Shown: positions 25,426-36,329 of the stretch, in pieces
How the letters are laid out: each line of letters opens with the position of its first letter
Position numbering within the stretch: position 1 is the first letter of the stretch
Source of the DNA: Megaleporinus macrocephalus
Lineage: Eukaryota > Chordata > Actinopteri > Characiformes > Anostomidae
Direction of reading: 5' to 3'
Assembly (NCBI GenBank): GCA_021613375.1
Contig: CM038716.1
Span: 3,683,684-3,747,683 of the forward strand
DNA: 64,000 nt
Translations under genes and position numbers: made by a program
The notes under the pieces: generated by a model
Told to the model about the DNA's origin: nothing
What the model saw: only the letters and a program-made list of their open reading frames with translations
Database searches by the model: none

Positions 25426-25850
25426 GAATCTGTGGTCAAAACAACACATGCTGAGGTGAGGATGTCCCCACAAGGATAGAAAGACAAACACACACACGCA
25501 ATTTTGTTTCAAACCTTAAATAGAACTACTGTTGGCCTCTAACCTTAACCTTAACCTAACTCTGACCTTGACCTAAACCTGATTCCATCCTCATTTATGT
25601 TGTGCAGGTGAGCTTGTGGTCCCCACAAGAAACAAAGGTGACCCCACACTGTGATTGTATGAACAGGTGTTGGTCCCCACACTGTAACGTAAACCTGGTG
25701 CACATACACACACCCTCCTGGCTGCCTGTTGAGTATTTTGGCAACAGTGTGGTTGCTGTGACGATAACGTCGTGCAGAATGAGGTCACACCCCTGGGAGA
25801 GAGGTGTCCTTCTGAACACACACACACACACAGGCAAATATCCCTAATAC
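25426..25850. repeat. GTCCCCACA / ACCTTAACC-rich interspersed repeat
   Basis: It combines gtccccacaaggatag, a ctaaccttaaccttaacc run, gtggtccccacaagaaac and ggtccccacactgtaa, ending in CA repeats. This pattern is common in fish genomes. The CCTAA-like run is not telomeric, because the units are irregular. A second copy lies at 50640-50930. Confidence 0.7.
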
Positions 25851-25949
25851 GCAAATACCCCTCCCCCCTCCCTCTCCATGAGCTACTCTTTAACCTTTCC
25901 ACCTCTCTCTTTCGCTCTCAAGCTCAGTGCTCACTTAGAGCTGTCCATG

Positions 25950-25967
25950 GTGCTGGAGAGAGAGAGA

Positions 25968-26015
<48 letters not shown>

Positions 26016-26108
26016 GGGATCAGTAGAGTGAGCAATAGAGAATCGAGGGAGAAGGGGGAGGGGTGGAGAGAAGGGGGGAGAGCGCAGTAGCCTGTGAGAA
26101 AAAGAGAG

Positions 26109-26146
<38 letters not shown>

Positions 26147-26614
26147 AGATTTGCTTTGGCAGTGACAAGAAGGTAAAAGATTGCTATTGTCTGCTCTAAC
26201 AAGCTGTAATCTGCTGTATCTGTAGAGAGGGAGAGAAAGAGGGAGTGAGTAAAGGAATACAGAGAGAGAGGGAACAGAGAGATAAAAGAATAGATGGCGA
26301 AGGAGAGAGAATAAACCAATAGAAGGAGGGAGAGAAGAGAAGGAATCGAGGGAGGCAGGGAGAAAAAAAAGAGAGTAGAGCTGGAAAATAAAGGAGTAGA
26401 GACAAAATGAATGAGTGAATAAATTAATATAGAGAGAAACGATTAGAGTAAAGAAATGCAGGGAAAGAGAGAATAAAAGAAGAGGGAAAAGGCGATAGAG
26501 AGAGGAAGGGAGGGATGCAACTGCCGCTCTCTTTGCCTTCTGCTTATGCAGCGCTACTGTGTGTGTGAGACATGCTTAGGGGTGTGTGTGAGCGTGTCAG
26601 CAGCAACCACTAGA

Positions 26615-26652
<38 letters not shown>

Positions 26653-26670
26653 GAGTGAGAGAGAGTGTGT
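25950..26670. repeat. Long polypurine (GA-rich) block with GT repeats at its end
   Basis: Nearly all bases on the + strand are A or G from 25950 to about 26520, with pure GA runs at 25976-26011 and 26103-26141. A (GT)n(GA)n run follows at 26613-26652. The block lies just upstream of the candidate promoter and may form H-DNA or bind GAGA-type factors. ORFs of RERERE or SLSLSL type here are spurious. Confidence 0.95.
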
Positions 26671-27018
26671 GTGTGTATGACGAAAGCAGTGGCATCAGGC
26701 ATCAGGAAAGGAGGAATCAGAGCGATCAGCAGTGCCACTGGATACACTGCAGCCAGCACGGCGACAACACACACTCACACACGCGTGCGCATATGGGAGA
26801 AGGCATGTGTGGAGGACGAGTGAGCACATGTGGCTGAAGCTGAGGCGAGGTGTGGATCTTTTCTGAGCTGAGTGCTGAGGGGAGGGGGAAGAGGCCGTGT
26901 CTGTAGCCCAGCCGGAGGCTCCGTAGGTGGGCTGTAATCAGGCCCACACCTGCCTCCTCTGGAGAGGTGGAAGGAAGCAGGTTTTTTTCTTTTTTTCCAT
27001 CATACAGGGACACCAAAG
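26520..27018 (+). promoter_or_regulatory. Candidate nyap2 promoter / upstream untranslated exon region
   Basis: The AT-rich background gives way here to a purine-rich and then GC-richer stretch with more CpGs (cacgcgtgcgcat, ggccgtg, gccggaggctccg). It lies upstream of, and on the same strand as, the first coding exon, which has its own splice acceptor and so needs an upstream exon. A long GA/GT block lies just before it (25950-26670). No TATA box is evident. A pyrimidine tract ending in catacag at 27001-27007 could be an acceptor inside the block. The assignment rests on position and composition only, with no recognisable protein sequence. Confidence 0.3.
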
Positions 27019-27251
27019 ATGGGCATGTTCCTCCTTCCAGTCATCCTCCTCTTCCTCACGACTGTGTGCGATGCCTCTGGGCTGCGTAGTCATCGCCAGG
27101 CTTGCCTTTCGGCCGCGTGTGTGGAGAAGGATCACACTGTATGGTGCTGAGGACAGCGCACACTCACATACACCCTCACACACAAACACACACTCACACA
27201 TAAACGGACTCCTAGCAGGTCGTTTGTCTTGGGAATCGAACCACAGACACA
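27008..27251 (+). other. Putative untranslated upstream exon of nyap2
   Basis: A T/C-rich tract ends in catacag at 27007, and a strong donor-like GTGAGTATG starts at 27252, so 27008-27251 has the outline of an exon. It could be spliced to the coding exon acceptor at 41151, with an intron of 13.9 kb. It could also be the 3' part of a longer first exon starting near 26.6 kb. It contains a 43-codon ORF (27019-27150), described separately. There is no direct evidence of transcription. Confidence 0.25.
27019..27150 (+). CDS. Short ORF with signal-peptide-like N-terminus (43 aa); uORF or small secreted peptide candidate
   Basis: The ATG has A at -3 and G at +4, a strong Kozak context. The peptide starts MGMFLLPVILLFLTTVCDAS: a short n-region, a hydrophobic core at residues 4-16 and a plausible cleavage site after Ala19. 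A mature part of about 24 residues with three cysteines (positions 29, 34 and 43) ends at TGA. I do not recognise the family. It could be an upstream ORF in the nyap2 leader, the start of a multi-exon secreted protein, or chance. The local sequence is GC-richer than its surroundings. The TGA is followed by CA-repeat sequence, so the ORF does not simply continue in this exon. Confidence 0.22.
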   Translation: MGMFLLPVILLFLTTVCDASGLRSHRQACLSAACVEKDHTVWC

Positions 27252-27862
27252 GTGAGTATGAGCCTCCTCTGTGTTTGTATATGTATGTGTGTGTGTCGCT
27301 CAGGTCTGTGGCGTGGTCCAGCCATGTTCTTCTCTTCATCCACTGGATATGTGTGTCATGCTCAATAATTTCCAATGCCATCCATATCCATGTCTCTGGC
27401 ATCTCTCTCTCTCTCCAACTCTGTTTCCCATTACTTGTTCGGTGTCTCATGTACACATCATTATATATATGGATGTATTGAAGTGCTGTTATTCTAAGAA
27501 TCTATAATAGTATATATTTTCACAGTTGTATCAAATTGGTGCAATTTTTTATCTTCACCAATGTAACTTTTCAGGCGAATGAAAGAAACATAACTAACTT
27601 TAAATGTAGGTCTGTACCTTCCATTTTTGTTGTATTTTACTTTTTAGTCCCCTGAGGTCACCTTTGGTCCATTTGTATGCATTTTTGTACCACCAGTTTT
27701 CGACCACCCTTCATCCCACAGACTCAAACAGTGTCTTTAAAACACAAATATGTAAAGTATTAGTAAAAGAGATACAGGCTGCCCTGAATTGTGAGCAATC
27801 ACACCTGAAATACTCCTTATAACATCAGAACGGGTGGGGCTAGACTGCTGTAGGTGTAATAC
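27252..27862. other. No recognised feature
   Basis: Start of the presumed 5' intron. Small GT and CT runs are present, with no repeat family recognised. Confidence 0.4.
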
Positions 27863-28484
27863 ACCAATCAGCCATAACATTGAAAACCATTTAATCAGCT
27901 CTATTTATCGTATAGGTGGACTTTGTAGACTATCTGTTCCTCTGAATACTTTGTTACCCTGCTCTTCAGTGGTCAGGACCACAGAGAAGGTATTGTTTGG
28001 GTGGTGGATCAGTCTAAGCACTACAGTGCCACTGACACACCACTACCGTGTGTCGTGCTGGTGTGACTGGATCATACACAGGAGGGCTGCTGGAGTTTTA
28101 AACACTCTGTCCAATCACTGTTCACTCTATTGGACACACCTTCCTTGTTGGTCCACATTGTATGCCCAGTTTGTGTTGGTCATGTGCTAGTCCTTCATTA
28201 GTAGTCTTAGGTTGGTGGACTGTTTTCAGTTCAGGTGTTCCAGGTGATCCACTCACACCAGCACAACACACACTAACACAACACCGCCACCACATCAGTG
28301 TCACGGTGGGGTTAAGAATGATCCACACAAGTAATACCTGCTCTGTGGTGGTCCTAGAAGAGAAACATATGGTCTACAGTCTGTAATAGTAGAACTACCA
28401 AGTGAATCTATATTGTAAGCAGAGCTGATAAAATTGACAGTGTTTGTAGAGACAAGGAATTGGTTTTAATGTTGATGACTGATA
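27863..28484. mobile_element. Palindromic DNA transposon family P, near full length (about 620 bp)
   Basis: The left end ccaatcagccataacattga and the right end tggttttaatgttgatgact are inverted versions of each other. The inner arms are also inverted: ggtcaggaccacagagaagg near the left, cctgctctgtggtggtccta near the right. The whole element could fold back on itself. It contains no transposase ORF. Confidence 0.85.
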
Positions 28485-31046
28485 CCAGTCATAACACTAC
28501 AAAAACAATTAATTCCAAATGGGATGTTCTTGCAACTTATTGTATGTTTAAGATTGCATGGACTCAGGAGTGGACAGTGTGCTTTGAGACTTTAACAATG
28601 TTTACATATTACACCAAGTTCTAGTTTTAAAAAGATGATGAAAATTCAGATTTCCATGATATGGGCTTTTAAGAGTTTATCAGTGTAATAACAATTTATT
28701 CCAAGTATTTTCATAATGAAATATTCACTTCATGTAAAGAGCAGCTGTTTGGTGTGACCGTTATGATATGTTGTCATTCAGATCTATTTTTGCTGGACCA
28801 GTTTTGGTAAACCGGTCTAATTTCCCTGGATTTCTTAGAATCGCCCAATGCGTGTGAGGTGTTGTACTGAAACCTGTCTGTCAAGGTGAACTGAGCACTG
28901 TTTGTTGTTGTTAATGCTGTGATGGGGGCATTCATGACATTACAAACCAGTTCTGTCACAATGTGGTGAAATCTATTTTAATGATGATCTAATGAATGCT
29001 TGATTACTGTCAATCCAAAAATATAGTGTTACATATAGCACATGGACTACAATAGAATAAAATAGAATCCACTTTGTTCTTAAGTTCTGTGATGCTTTGA
29101 GCAACTTATGGACTGGACTTCTGTGAAAACATAATCAGACAATATGTTAAATGCTAATACCATCCTAACTTGACAGAAATATCAGAGTAAATAAGAATGT
29201 ATATAGTCTCTATTGTTGGAATGCTGGAACGTGTTGTAGTTGATCTATCAACAGAAACCCGAACCTTTGTTGAAGGGTTCTATTTTAGCCTACACAAATT
29301 ACTTAATCACTTACAGTAACAAAGTGGTTTCAATGTATTGATTTTGTTTTCACTGAACGTCAGGTACAGTCATAATATGTATGCCATTACAAACCAATGT
29401 TAAATGTAGAAATCCAGTAAATTGATAATGTTTGTTTTTTGATGTATCACATTTTATGACAGGTCTGTTTTAACTACCAGAAAACAGTCAGGCAAGTAAT
29501 ATCCTTGATGGCAGAACCTCTTTTTTATTATTAGAGTTTGAGGTGAAGGGTGGAGTGTTGTTAGCCAATAGCTGAACTACTCACACACCTAGGCGAGCTG
29601 AAAGCCAATGACAGTGGCAGAAATTTTGGGGTGGCTTTTTGGGGTGGCCAATCAGATTTTAGAACCTTATACTGGAGCATTTGCCTGTTAGCTTTCTGCT
29701 GATCAACCATACAGCTGTAGTGAAGGCCAAAAATATCAAGTGATTAAATAAATATATAAAACCACCAGTTACAGAGAATCTGATATCAGTGACCAGTTAT
29801 GTATTTAATTTTATGGGCAAAGATTTTAATGGTCACAACATGACTAGGCCTGTCTAATAAAACTTAAGATGACAAGTAACTTTTATATGCTGCAATTAAC
29901 AATTTCTTTATGTTTTTGCTCAATGTATGCAACTTTTGCAGGGCAGCATTGTTTCTTTGGCATGTTTACATGCACTTGTTGTACTAATGCACATGTTGTA
30001 AACCATAATACACTGAAAATATAAGCAAGAACACCCATTTGGTAGCATACAAGCTAAAAATTAACTCACATCTTAGAACTTAGTGCAGTGATAATTGTGT
30101 CTCAGTGAACACATTCACATGGTTTACTTCACACCTAACTCAGATTCAGCCTGTCGTGGCATAACAAGGCTGTGAAATTGAACTAACCAGGAACAGTGAT
30201 TGCCCAGCTTCTTCTTGAAAACTTGCAGTTGTCAAAAATAATTACAGTTAGAAGATCATGAAATAATTATGACAAGCCTAAACTGGTCTTTTTCAAGGAA
30301 TTCTTATGAAGCCTCAATTTATATATCTTCTGAAGCACTGCATTTTCCCAACAGGCTTGAAACATTCCTATTCCTGTCGTTCTTTCATCTTCACTCAGCT
30401 GTAGTGGCAGCGGCAAACTTCATGTTGTCCCAGAATATTTCTGAGACCTTCAGCTGAACATGAATCGATAACTGAAAAAGTGAGCACATGTTCTTTTGTG
30501 AAAAAATACGCACAGACATTTCAGCCAGGAGGGCCTGTTTGCTAAAAGAGGTGCTAATAATCAAGACTTTGCACCAGTGAGGGTGGCCAGTTGTAGAAGA
30601 TTATATAAAAATTTCCATTAAAATGAATGCAGGTGCAATTTACATATAAACAGCGCAGTATAACCATGAGGTTTGGGTTGCATGCTTTTTCAGTTGTCAT
30701 CATCTGTTACCTTTTATGCTGAATATTGAATATCTCAAGATTTTGACTCAAAATAGTATGTGACGGTTTCAACAAAAACATTTATTCATTAAAAAATTAG
30801 ATATTTTAATACAATTTAATTTGATGTAATTAGTTTTTTTGTAATTATATTTTTAGCCCACTTTTAAGGATTTTCTATTATATAGTCATTTAAAAAGTTT
30901 TGGTATCTGATGGACAATAATAATATTTTTAATTATTCAATTATTCAATTTGTTTTGAAATAAATGTTTCTGCTGGTAGATTGAGCTGATTATTTGATCA
31001 AATTATATGATAATGAATTATATGAATTATATGATCATTTTACTAA
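28485..31046. other. No recognised feature
   Basis: AT-rich presumed intronic DNA. A small direct duplication of ttttggggtggc lies at 29625-29648. No exon was recognised. Confidence 0.4.
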
Positions 31047-31377
31047 GATAAATAGAATAGCACATACCGAACAGAGCATATCAGAACAGAACATACAGAA
31101 AATAATAGAAGAAATTAGAATATAGTATGAATATGATAGAATGGAACATAACAGAATAGAATAAAACAAACTAGAATAAAAGAACAGAAGAGTAGAATAG
31201 AATAAAATAGAACAGAATTGAATAAATAATAAACAGGATCAAATAGAATAGAACAGAATAGAATATAACTATAATAGAACAGAACAGACTAGAATGGAAT
31301 ATGACTAGAATAGAAATGGACAGATTGGAACAGTATAGAACATAACTGAACAGAATAAAAAAGAACAGAACAGAAAG
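31047..31377. repeat. Degenerate (AGAAYAGAAT)n purine-rich array
   Basis: Variants of agaatagaacagaa without C-strand interruptions run for about 330 bp. ORFs across it on the minus strand are low-complexity. Confidence 0.9.
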
Positions 31378-31599
31378 ATGGTGGTTCGGCTGCAATAGAA
31401 GCGATTTCATTTTTCATTTATAGGTAACGAGTCGTGTGGTTATGTGGTTTATCCGTGACCCATTTTTTGTGTGTGTGCAGCTTAGAAAATGTCTTTTCTT
31501 CATTCGCCATCTCCTCACTACACAAAACGGAATTAAACACGTGTGATTAACACTCACACACTCACACACACTCACTCACTCACTCACTCACTCACACAC

Positions 31600-31865
31600 A
31601 ACAATGAGATCTAATTCTTGTCCATTTGCAGTAAACATGCACACAGGGGACTAGGAGATCACGTTTCCCCCTTAAGAGGAAGGGCACACACACACTCTGA
31701 GACCATGAGGGTATCACGCTTGCCAGTGTGAGGCGGAACAAATGCGTGCTCATCGCTGAATTAGGAACCCCCGCTTAATGCATTATGTCACCCCCACGCG
31801 CTAGGATACTGTTGCCTGGATACGCAGCGCTCACTCTCCTCACGTTCCATTTATAGAATACAGCT
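31600..31865. promoter_or_regulatory. Candidate conserved non-coding element
   Basis: Unique, less AT-rich stretch between simple repeats. It includes gcttaatgcattatgtcacc and gttgcctggatac, the latter resembling an RFX half-site. The call is based on texture and motifs only. Confidence 0.25.
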
Positions 31866-31867
31866 GT

Positions 31868-31946
31868 GTGTGTGTGTGTGAGGGAGAGAGAGAGAGAGGG
31901 AGAGGGGGAAAGAGAGAAAGAAAAAGAGAGAGAGAGAGAGAGAGAG
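31868..31946. repeat. (TG)n(GA)n compound microsatellite
   Basis: GT repeats pass into interrupted GA repeats. Confidence 0.95.
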
Positions 31947-32673
31947 CAAGCAGAAGGGGAAAAGAGATTACAAGGATCCAGGGGAGAAGTGGGAAGGATA
32001 GATGATGAGAGAAGAAAGAACTGGATGTGTGGAGGGATGAAGAGTGAGGGAGAGTATGAGATCAGTTGCTATAAAAAGACTTACTGTTAAATAAAACACT
32101 GAGCTGTGACTTAGATAAAAACAAAAGTGACAAATGCACTCACGCTCTCTTACAACACACTGGATTGTAAGTGGGTGACTCTACTTGCCCCCCTTAAACC
32201 TCCTTTTAGATATTATCAGTGTCTTATAAGTTGTTTCAACAACTTTTCGCTGCTGTAAGTAGAGTAGAAATGTATTGTACCTCATAGGTCATACTCTTGG
32301 ATTCCTCACCCTCATTACTGTATAACTAACATGTTAGCAGGATTCGGAGCAACTGTGTACAATGTATTACAGTGAAATGATTCATATTTCCTGTAACAAA
32401 GCAGGCTGATCCAGTCACAAAGTAGTGTAACACATTACAATCTAGCCCTTTAAAAACTCTTAAACTGGGTTTTTCCTTTAAATAAGGTTATTGCAGTTCA
32501 TGCAGGCAAACAGTAAACGTGTATTAAGTTTAACCTTTAAACAAAGTTCCATTGACCAGTAAATGGCCAATATACTTCACCATATTTCTCTCCTCTCCAT
32601 GTAAACTAGGTGGTTTTAATCTTGGGTTATACTACTGTAAGCATTGCCTAACCAATAACAAGGCTTGGTCCAT
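31947..32673. other. No recognised feature
   Basis: Presumed intronic DNA with no recognised elements. Confidence 0.4.
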
Positions 32674-33071
32674 CAGAGGTGTCAAGTAACGAAGTACAAA
32701 TACTTCGTTACCTTACTTAAGTAGAAATTTTGGTTATGTATACTTTACTGGAGTAATCACTTTTTACTTTTTACTACTCCTTACATTTTCACACCATTAT
32801 CAGTACTTTCTACTCCTTACATTTAAAAATAGTTACTCCTATTTCATTTCAGCTTGTTTACATTCATGTACATTTACATTCCAGTAAAGGTTATTGATAA
32901 CATGCCTTTGAAGTTTGACTTTTTGCACCATTACAATATTTATAGATAACTAGTCATCATATCTTCTGCTCCATGAAACACATGTTAATGTTCAGTAGTA
33001 CACAGATATGCTCTTCTTTAATATATTTACATTGCACTAAACTACATTCATTTTCAATGGGCGTATATGTC
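32674..33071 (+). mobile_element. Left arm of a long inverted-repeat structure (398 bp)
   Basis: It starts cagaggtgtcaagtaac and runs to tcaatgggcgtatatgt. The reverse complement is found at 35180-35585 with many shared blocks (ttactccttacattt, ttccagtaaaggttat, tcatatcttctgctcc-like, atttacattgcactaaacta). This 'gaggtgtcaagtaac' terminus is a recurrent fish repeat. Confidence 0.85.
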
Positions 33072-34840
33072 CACACAAAACAGAGTAAGAGAACCGTACT
33101 CACCTGTCTGTGGCTGCCTACAATTCTTTGTCTATGCAACAACAATGTTCCTTTGTCCATTCCTTCATTCATGCATAGCTTCAGTCCATCAGTTTGTTCG
33201 TTTGTCCAATTGTCTGCCTGTACATCAGCTTAACTTTTTTCAACCAGTTACCATCACATAAAAGCTGGTTAGTGATTTAAGTTCTGTATGAGGGGCAGAG
33301 GAGACCAGAAATTGTTGGACAGAGAGATTAGATTTTTAATTCAAGCTTCAGTGTCATACAACCATTTTTAAATATCTAAATTTGTGTTCCCTAATAAGTG
33401 TTTTAGCATTTTATTATTGATTAAATAAATCCATAAATAGCTCTTAAAAACAACTATTTTTTTTGCTGGCCACTTATGGCACTTGTCAGGTCAATGTGGT
33501 TAAGTTCTTCACATCACGTTACTTACTTAATAACAAAAGTTAACATTGCGTCTTCAGTGATATAAAGTTTATGTTCATCATACTGAATTTGTTTTACACA
33601 TTTATCTGTATTGAACATTATATTTTCAAACTTTTGAAGAGTGCTGTATATGTCTTTAAGGGCATATTTAGAACCAGTATGTATATTCATAGGTATATGC
33701 TTTTTATGCGGGTTATTACAATTATCTGATTTGTAAACATATGCATTTGTTTATTACTGTGTGGTCTTTGCCTCATTCATAGCTGTATTTTTAGGAAACA
33801 TATATGCTGTTTGGCAGCTGTACCACACCAACAATAATTAATTGTTATTTAAAAGAAATCTGCTCTACCAAATCAAATGTTGCAATTAATGGTTTAATAT
33901 TGTAAAACTTAAAGTTGGTGTCAGAAAAATGTATCTGATAATTCTAGTACAATAGTCTTGGGCAACTTCATGGCTTACAAAAAACAAGCATAAACAATGT
34001 GTCTCCAGCAGGTGTATCCAAACTTCGGGGGCAGGGCGCAATGTTGTGTGTTGGGCCCAAAAACCCAAAACAGTATACAAATAAAGAAGGTAGTTAGGCT
34101 TCACTTTGCTATTTGTTTATTATTCTGTTATTACTTTGTCAGTTATTACATATAAAATACCAGTTATTTATATCACAAGAGATCTGAAGCACTACTCAAT
34201 ATGCAGTCTAGTTTAGTTAATTGCAGTGTTTCAGAGTCAGATGTGTCTGTTTACAAGTGAAACCTGAACTGGAAACAAAAAAATATATCAAAAACTATAA
34301 ACATTTACAGTTAGGTTTAATAATATGTTCGCATATAAAACATTTGCATCCACACTGTAAAAAGTCAAAGGCTGGGACTTTCCACAGACCTGCTTTAGCT
34401 CACTTTCTGATAAAATGTGAACGTTTCCTGGTAATGCACTGACAACAGAATACAGGTAGTCAGAACTTGTTTTCAGGACAAAAACACATTTGTATTCAGC
34501 ACACATTACATATTCAAATAAAGCCAATGTTCAAAATACACTTACTTTTCACATTTCACCAAAAAAAAAATCATTTTGAAATATTTGATCTTTAAAATAA
34601 ACACCATGAATTTTATTACCTGTTTTAAAAGCAGTGAATAGCATGCAAGTTAGACAGACTATAAAAAGGTTCTCAACATGACTGAAGGGCTTATTTATCT
34701 TGAGCTCTTTTAAACACTGTCCCACTTAATCAGACCAAATTACCAAAATCAGTTAATGTAAAAAAACATGCCTGGGTGCGTTACAGGGTCTATAATATTC
34801 CAGTGAAAATTTTATATAATACAGCTTTAGCACATTTACA
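33072..34840. other. Interior between the inverted arms; no transposase recognised
   Basis: AT-rich sequence with only short ORFs (at most 79 codons), none transposase-like. Confidence 0.4.
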
Positions 34841-34849
34841 ATCAAAGGT

Positions 34850-35020
34850 GTCAAAAGTATTCACATTCATTACTCAGGTAGAAGTATAGATACTAGGGTT
34901 TAAAAATGCTGTAGAAGTTGAAGTATCAACTCAAGCTTTTTACTCCAGTAAAAGTGTAAAAGTACTGCTTTCAAAACTACATAAAGTATAAAAGTAAAAG
35001 TACTGTAAGAAAAAAAATAC
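34850..35020. mobile_element. Short hAT-like 'actccagtaaaagt' repeat
   Basis: Dense variants of agtaaaagta (agtaaaagtgtaaaagtac, aaagtataaaagtaaaagta) form a palindrome-prone motif typical of a common fish non-autonomous element. Confidence 0.5.
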
Positions 35021-35179
35021 CATTAAGGATAAAAGCTTAGTCCGCACCACAGGGGTCTATAGTGCACTAGCCCACCTCCCCCCAAAAAATCATTCTTCTA
35101 AAAGACATAATGACTATAATGTTATATTAAAATGTTAATGTTGATAAATTTGGGATGCGCTAGGCTTCCTGTTTCAGCC

Positions 35180-35585
35180 ACATATACACCCATTGAAAAT
35201 GAATGTAGTTTAGTACAATGTAAATATATTAAAGAAGCATATCTGTGTACTACTGAGCATTACTTTGTGTGTCATTGAGCGGAAGATATGATGACTAGTT
35301 GCCTATAAGCATTGTAATGGCACACAAAGTCAAACTTCAAAGATGTTATAAATAACCTTTACTGGAATGTAAATGTACATAAATGAAAACAAGCTGTAAT
35401 GAAGTAGCGAGTAACGAGGCTATTTTTAAAATGTAAGGAGTAAAAAGTACAGATAATGGTGTGTAAATGTAAGGAGTACAAGTAAAAAGTCATCTAAAAT
35501 AATTACTCCAGTAAAGTATAAATAACCAAAATGACTACTTAAGTATGGTAACAAAGTATTTGTACTTAGTTACTTGACACCTCTG
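35180..35585 (-). mobile_element. Right arm of the long inverted-repeat structure (406 bp)
   Basis: Reverse-complement match to 32674-33071, ending gttacttgacacctctg. No convincing target duplication is visible outside the two arms (tggtccat left, tttacaat right). It may therefore be two independent insertions rather than one element. Confidence 0.85.
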
Positions 35586-35739
35586 TTTACAATTAGGATG
35601 CTTGCTGTGTGTGACAGCCAAACAATGAAAAGTTTTAAAGGCTTTATCTCCTCTACTGAAGATCAGACAACATTCATTTAGTGCTTTAAAAATTAAAGCT
35701 GGGTCTAAAACATCATAAATGCTACCTACTCATACTGAA

Positions 35740-36295
35740 TTCTGAGGCACGCTGTCCCCACACAGTGATGCAGTGCGTGACTGTGCACCTACACCTAGCA
35801 CTTAAGGAAGATTTGCTGAGCAGGCACAAATATGAGAGCTATATCATATCATTTCACAGAGAATACTGCAACGACAAAAGAGCTAGCTATAAACGTGTTC
35901 GCTGAAGTTTTACTCTCAGCATCAGTCTACAATCTGCCAAATCTCAGCACACTCACTGTCCACAGTCCTCAGAGCCATAAAGCTTCTAAATTAGCTCTGA
36001 TGCTCTGAACTCACACAAGGCTTCCTATTCGCCATTGATAGAATTTTTCCATACCACCTTAAATGGTGCAGCAGTTATAGGCACCATAGACCATAGTGAT
36101 CTCTTCGCTCCCATGTTTTTTTAAAGGGGTCAGTCACAGCATTTACAGGCACTGTTAGTGATCACACTAGAATTGAACCATGCACGAGGCCACCGTCTCG
36201 AAATGACCACACTAGTCAAACTAACTGGACTTTGGGGGTCAAACATGCTTGGGTGTGGCACAAATCACCTAGCGTGAGTACACCCATAAATATCT
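35740..36295 (+). mobile_element. Interspersed repeat family A, second long copy
   Basis: Colinear with 5460-5992: cttaaggaagatttgct, gagaatactgcaac, taccaccttaaatggtgcag, tgatctcttcgctcccatgt, gatcacactagaa, ctttgggggtcaaacat and cctagcgtga. No ORF is shared between the copies. Confidence 0.75.
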
Positions 36296-36329
36296 CATAA
36301 TAGTCTGCACTGACACAATCTCTCATCTT

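Noticed and set aside
25935..26405. SLSLSL / RERERE ORFs
   Set aside because: Produced by the GA-rich tract on both strands; no coding signature.
26927..27481. 184-codon (+) and 172-codon (-) ORFs over the candidate first exon
   Set aside because: Low-complexity His/Thr/Ser-rich, cross CA repeats and a donor-like site, and overlap each other; no family recognised.
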